Origin: Leptolinea sp. UBA5203
GTDB taxonomy: Bacteria > Chloroflexota > Anaerolineae > Anaerolineales > Anaerolineaceae
Direction of reading: 5' to 3'
Length of the DNA stretch: 14,318 bases
Assembly (NCBI GenBank): GCA_002412765.1
Contig: DHVR01000061.1
Span: 389,147 to 403,464 of the forward strand
Part shown: positions 13,517-14,318 of the stretch, in pieces
How the letters are laid out: every line of letters begins with the position of its first letter
Numbering within the stretch: the stretch's first letter is position 1
Notes under the pieces: generated by a model
Databases searched by the model: none
What the model was told of the DNA's origin: nothing
The model's input: only the letters and a program-made list of their open reading frames with translations
Made by a program: the position numbers and the translations under genes

Positions 13517-14318
13517 ATGGATTTCGATCAGTATCTTTCCCCTTTCTCCTGGCGCTACGGTTCTCAGGAAATGCGCTCAATATGGAGCGAAAACAATAAA
13601 CGGAAATTATGGCGGAAGATTTGGGTCGCCCTGGCGGAAGCCCAGGTGGTGCATGGCCTGGTGACGAAAGAGCAGATCGCTGAGTTGATCCAGCATGTCG
13701 ATGAAATCAATATCCCCCGAGCCCTGGAAATTGAAGCGGAAATCCATCATGATTTGATGGCTGAAGTGAAAACCTACGCCGAGCAATGTCCATTGGCTGG
13801 CGGTATTATCCATCTTGGCGCCACCTCCATGGATGTGGAAGACAACGCCGATGCGATTCGTGTGCGACAATCGGTGGATGTTCTGATTGAAAAACTAAGA
13901 AAACTCCTTACTCATTTTGCCGGTCAGATGGACCGCTATGCGGATTTACCCGTGATGGCGTTTACTCACTTGCAGCCTGCTGAACCCACCACTTTGGGGT
14001 ACAGACTTGCTTTCTACGCCCAGGATTTGCTGGATGGACTGATCCAACTGGAAGAAACACGCGCCAGGATCATGGGAAAAGGCTTCAAAGGTGCCGTGGG
14101 GACAGCAGCGTCTTATATCGAGCTGTTTGGTTATGAGAATTATCTTCACTTTGAAAAACAAATCAGCACCCGTCTTGACCTGCCCTTTTTTGAAGTAAGT
14201 AATCAAACCTACCCCCGTGTACAAGACTACACCGTCCTATCGATTGCGGCTGGTATTGGCAGCACTTTGTATAAGTTTGCCTTTGATCTGCGAATTCTCC
14301 AATCCCCCCCGATTGGCG
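13517..14318 (+). CDS. purB: Adenylosuccinate lyase PurB, 5' part (runs off the window)
   Basis: The first 267 codons of adenylosuccinate lyase, which splits SAICAR and adenylosuccinate to release fumarate in purine synthesis. Landmarks: SPFSWRYGSQEM at the N-terminus (AMP-site region), HHDLMAEV at 77-84, HLGATSMDVEDN at 99-110, and FTHLQPAEPTTLG at 149-161 with the catalytic His 151; GKGFKGAVGT and SNQTYPRVQDY follow. The flexible signature loop and catalytic Ser lie beyond the right edge. The sequence reads closer to the eukaryotic-type ADSL branch (such as human ADSL) than to the Bacillus PurB type. ATG 13517 has GAGGAT six bases upstream. It directly follows the terminator at 13449-13487, which may control it. 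The C7 run at 14304-14310 is in frame (SPPIG). Confidence 0.93.
   Translation, partial: MDFDQYLSPFSWRYGSQEMRSIWSENNKRKLWRKIWVALAEAQVVHGLVTKEQIAELIQHVDEINIPRALEIEAEIHHDLMAEVKTYAEQCPLAGGIIHLGATSMDVEDNADAIRVRQSVDVLIEKLRKLLTHFAGQMDRYADLPVMAFTHLQPAEPTTLGYRLAFYAQDLLDGLIQLEETRARIMGKGFKGAVGTAASYIELFGYENYLHFEKQISTRLDLPFFEVSNQTYPRVQDYTVLSIAAGIGSTLYKFAFDLRILQSPPIG

Overview
The window is a stretch of bacterial chromosome with moderate GC and tightly packed genes. It holds eleven genes I can support; the last runs off the right edge. The gene set points to an anaerobic Chloroflexota lineage, most plausibly Anaerolineae. That set is a YqeC-MocA fusion, an Asp23-NusB pair, a LarA-type racemase, a MrfA/MrfB pair, a lone Xer-type recombinase and a eukaryote-like PurB. 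The taxonomic guess is inference from content and style only; there is no rRNA or other marker to confirm it.

Layout. (1) 37-2434, plus strand: a promoter, a fused molybdenum-hydroxylase maturation protein (YqeC + MocA), then a class IV aminotransferase with its own promoter. (2) 2421-6145, minus strand: a two-gene operon of a DEXH helicase (MrfA/YprA family) and a DnaQ-fold exonuclease with a TPR tail (MrfB/YprB family), joined by an ATGA overlap. The helicase has a complete HNH nuclease domain inserted just before its C-terminal Cys4 region. (3) 6209-7051, plus strand: a prepilin peptidase, divergent from the helicase across a 63-bp gap (from the preferred helicase start) with a perfect 16-bp palindrome. 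(4) 7075-10251, minus strand: asp23-nusB-lipoprotein, probably one transcript. The lipoprotein carries three similar beta-domains and a TIM-barrel-like C-terminus. (5) 10470-11759, minus strand: a nickel-pincer racemase of the LarA family. (6) 11842-12877, plus strand: a tyrosine recombinase behind a perfect-consensus sigma-70 promoter. (7) 12907-14318, plus strand: panD, a strong intrinsic terminator, and the first 267 codons of purB.

Most of the genes are housekeeping or metabolic. Two places stand out. The first is the helicase-HNH plus exonuclease pair, which joins DNA unwinding, a likely endonuclease and a 3'-5' exonuclease-type fold in one operon; it could be a variant of the mitomycin-type DNA repair system or a defence module. 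The second is a 12-6-12 imperfect inverted repeat lying over the -10 box of the recombinase gene. It has the geometry of a Xer/dif core site, which recalls known single-recombinase Xer systems that carry their site beside the gene. A further point is a terminator ending 29 nt before the purB start codon, with no room for a promoter after it, which suggests attenuation. No tRNA, rRNA, CRISPR array or insertion sequence is visible, and no gene-free stretch exceeds 300 bases.
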